DNA from: Pelagimonas sp.
Lineage (GTDB): Bacteria; Pseudomonadota; Alphaproteobacteria; Rhodobacterales; Rhodobacteraceae
NCBI GenBank assembly: GCA_025210265.1
Contig: JAOASD010000005.1
Span: forward strand, 124,001 to 188,000
Direction of reading: 5' to 3'
DNA length: 64,000 bases
This document shows, piece by piece, positions 62,701-64,000 of this stretch. Numbering within the stretch: position 1 is the first letter of the stretch; each line of letters begins with the position of its first letter. A model generated the notes under the pieces. The model did not search any database, was not told the DNA's origin, and saw only the letters and a program-made list of their open reading frames with translations. Made by a program: the position numbers and the translations under genes.

Positions 62701-63719
62701 GCGACCTGATCAAACCGCTGATCGGCGCTGCTGCTGATCGCCCGCTGACCCGCGCCGAGGCCGAAACCGCCTTTGGCGAGCTGTTCGAAGGCAATGCCAG
62801 CCCGGCCCAGATCGCAGGCCTGCTTATGGCGCTGCGCACGCGCGGCGAAACCGTGGATGAATATTCCGCCGCCGCCAGCGTCATGCGCGCCAAATGCAAC
62901 AAGGTCAGCGCCCCCGCAGGTGCCATGGACATTGTCGGCACCGGCGGCGATGGCAAAGGCACGCTGAATATTTCCACCGCCACTGCCTTTGTCGTGGCGG
63001 GCGCAGGTGTGACTGTGGCCAAACATGGCAACCGCAATCTCAGCTCCAAATCCGGGGCGGCGGATGCGCTGGGTCAGATGGGCATCAATGTGATGATCGG
63101 GGCCGAAGCGGTTGAAAAGGCGCTGGAAAGCGTCGGCATCTGTTTCATGATGGCCCCCATGCATCACCCGGCAATGAAACATGTCATGCCAGTGCGGATG
63201 GATCTGGGCACGCGCACGATTTTCAACATTCTCGGGCCGCTGACCAACCCGGCAGGCGTCAAACGCCAACTAACCGGTGCCTTTACCCGCGATCTGATCC
63301 GCCCTATGGCCGAGACGCTGGGCCAGCTGGGGTCCGAGCGCGCCTGGCTGGTGCATGGCTCGGACGGCACGGATGAGCTGGCGATTTCCGGTATCAGCTG
63401 GGTCGCCGCGCTGGAAGAAGACGGCAGCATCCGCGAGGTCGAGCTGCATCCCGAAGATGCGGGCCTGCCCGTGCACCCGTTCGAAGACATCCTTGGCGGA
63501 TCGCCCGAGGAAAATGGCAAGGCATTTGCTGCCCTGCTGGACGGGGCGCAGAATGCCTATCGCGATGCGGTTCTGCTGAACAGTGCTGCGGCGCTGGTTG
63601 TGGCGGGCAAGGCAGACGCGCTAAAGCAAGGCGTTGAAATGGCGCGCGACAGCATCGACAGCGGTGCCGCCAAAGGCAAGGTTCAGGCGCTGGCCAAGGC
63701 CACGCAGGCGGCCTCCTGA
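62697..63719 (+). CDS. trpD: Anthranilate phosphoribosyltransferase
   Basis: Joins anthranilate with PRPP in tryptophan synthesis. The 340-residue protein has [29 protein letters not shown] and [10 protein letters not shown], all diagnostic. It overlaps trpG by four bases (ATGA). In relatives trpC usually follows. Here a uracil-DNA glycosylase gene comes next. Confidence 0.96.
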   Translation: MSDLIKPLIGAAADRPLTRAEAETAFGELFEGNASPAQIAGLLMALRTRGETVDEYSAAASVMRAKCNKVSAPAGAMDIVGTGGDGKGTLNISTATAFVVAGAGVTVAKHGNRNLSSKSGAADALGQMGINVMIGAEAVEKALESVGICFMMAPMHHPAMKHVMPVRMDLGTRTIFNILGPLTNPAGVKRQLTGAFTRDLIRPMAETLGQLGSERAWLVHGSDGTDELAISGISWVAALEEDGSIREVELHPEDAGLPVHPFEDILGGSPEENGKAFAALLDGAQNAYRDAVLLNSAAALVVAGKADALKQGVEMARDSIDSGAAKGKVQALAKATQAAS

Positions 63720-63725
63720 CGCGCC

Positions 63726-64000
63726 ATGCCCCTGACGCCCCCGTCTGACTGGGCGCATCTGCCCTTTTTCACGCAGGATCTGCCCCGCATCCAGCACGCC
63801 CTGGATGCGGAGGACCGCGTGATCCTGCCCCCCGAGGATCAGGTTTTTGCCGCGCTCACCGCCTGCGCGCCAGACCAGACCCGCGTCGTGATCCTGGGTC
63901 AGGATCCCTATCCCACACCCGGCCACGCCCATGGGCTGTCCTTTTCCGTCGCCCCGGATGTGCGCCCGCTGCCGCGCTCTTTGACCAATATTTACAAAGA
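63726..64000 (+). CDS. ung: Uracil-DNA glycosylase (3' end cut by window)
   Basis: Removes uracil from DNA. The visible 91 residues start [15 protein letters not shown] and reach the catalytic-water motif [22 protein letters not shown] (catalytic Asp in GQDPY), then [11 protein letters not shown], all typical of family 1 UDG. It starts six bases after trpD, so it may be co-transcribed with trpGD. The rest lies beyond the window. Confidence 0.93.
   Translation, partial: MPLTPPSDWAHLPFFTQDLPRIQHALDAEDRVILPPEDQVFAALTACAPDQTRVVILGQDPYPTPGHAHGLSFSVAPDVRPLPRSLTNIYK

Noticed and set aside
1-64000. CRISPR arrays, prophage, integrated elements or intact insertion sequences
   Set aside because: No regularly spaced direct repeats, no transposase, integrase or phage structural genes, and no tRNA with flanking repeats were seen. 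The gene content is core chromosome.
1-64000. tRNA and rRNA genes
   Set aside because: I looked for T-loop GGTTCGAATCC-like sequences and rRNA signature stretches between the genes and found none that could be extended into a cloverleaf or rRNA.

Overview
The window is a GC-rich, gene-dense stretch of a chromosome from an alphaproteobacterium of the Rhodobacteraceae, most likely the marine Roseobacter group. The assignment rests on gene order and protein style: dusB-ntrB-ntrC-ntrY-ntrX-trkA-trkH-hfq-hflX in one direction, NtrC and NtrX without the sigma54-contact loop, fused IspDF, RNase E with a very long acidic insertion, class I fructose-bisphosphate aldolase, adjacent DUF6456/DUF6477 genes, and MttB-like and corrinoid methyl-transfer proteins. 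I saw no rRNA, tRNA, CRISPR array, prophage or intact insertion sequence. Both ends cut genes: mlaE at the left and ung at the right.

Layout. 1-4.4 kb holds an Mla-type lipid ABC transporter (mlaE, mlaF), two small membrane proteins (one PqiA-like), radA and a CvpA protein. 4.5-12.3 kb holds a soluble PAS chemoreceptor, purF, a DUF2199 protein, an exported YHS protein, an SDR enzyme and the surE-pcm-nlpD stationary-phase/envelope cluster. 12.4-15.7 kb holds tatABC with an AAA+ ATPase, facing a WYL-type regulator. 16-25.8 kb holds fructose-bisphosphate aldolase, a P450/hydrolase pair, ccdA, tusA, rne and a hydroxyisobutyrate-dehydrogenase relative. 25.9-41.3 kb holds a penicillin-acylase-like enzyme, then the long leftward nitrogen-regulation/potassium-uptake/Hfq block. 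41.5-47.5 kb holds ispDF-pgpA-cinA, amtB, a MmgE/PrpD protein, a RatA/COQ10 protein and hpt. 47.6-64 kb holds lipA, DUF6456/DUF6477, an MttB-family methyltransferase, guaA, a homocysteine-methyltransferase-like protein, a radical SAM protein, a corrinoid protein with a DUF1638 partner, a YibQ-like deacetylase relative, trpG-trpD and ung.

Functional themes. Nitrogen sensing (NtrBC, NtrYX, AmtB) and potassium uptake are encoded close together. The cobalamin-linked methyl-transfer genes (MttB homologue, homocysteine-methyltransferase-like protein, corrinoid protein, DUF1638) lie within about 10 kb and look like parts of a methionine synthase split over separate polypeptides, or of a betaine/methylamine demethylation route feeding homocysteine.

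The least explained material is intergenic. There are at least three dispersed repeat families: a GC hairpin followed by a GTATTTTT/AAGAAG tail (five copies), a GTAGGGTGGG palindrome (three copies), and a roughly 180-bp element in two copies whose nested stems covary, which suggests a structured RNA. There is also a 96-nt near-complete hairpin upstream of guaA, a 12-bp inverted repeat whose 3' arm abuts the Shine-Dalgarno sequence of dusB-ntrBC, and an inverted-repeat element in the lipA leader.
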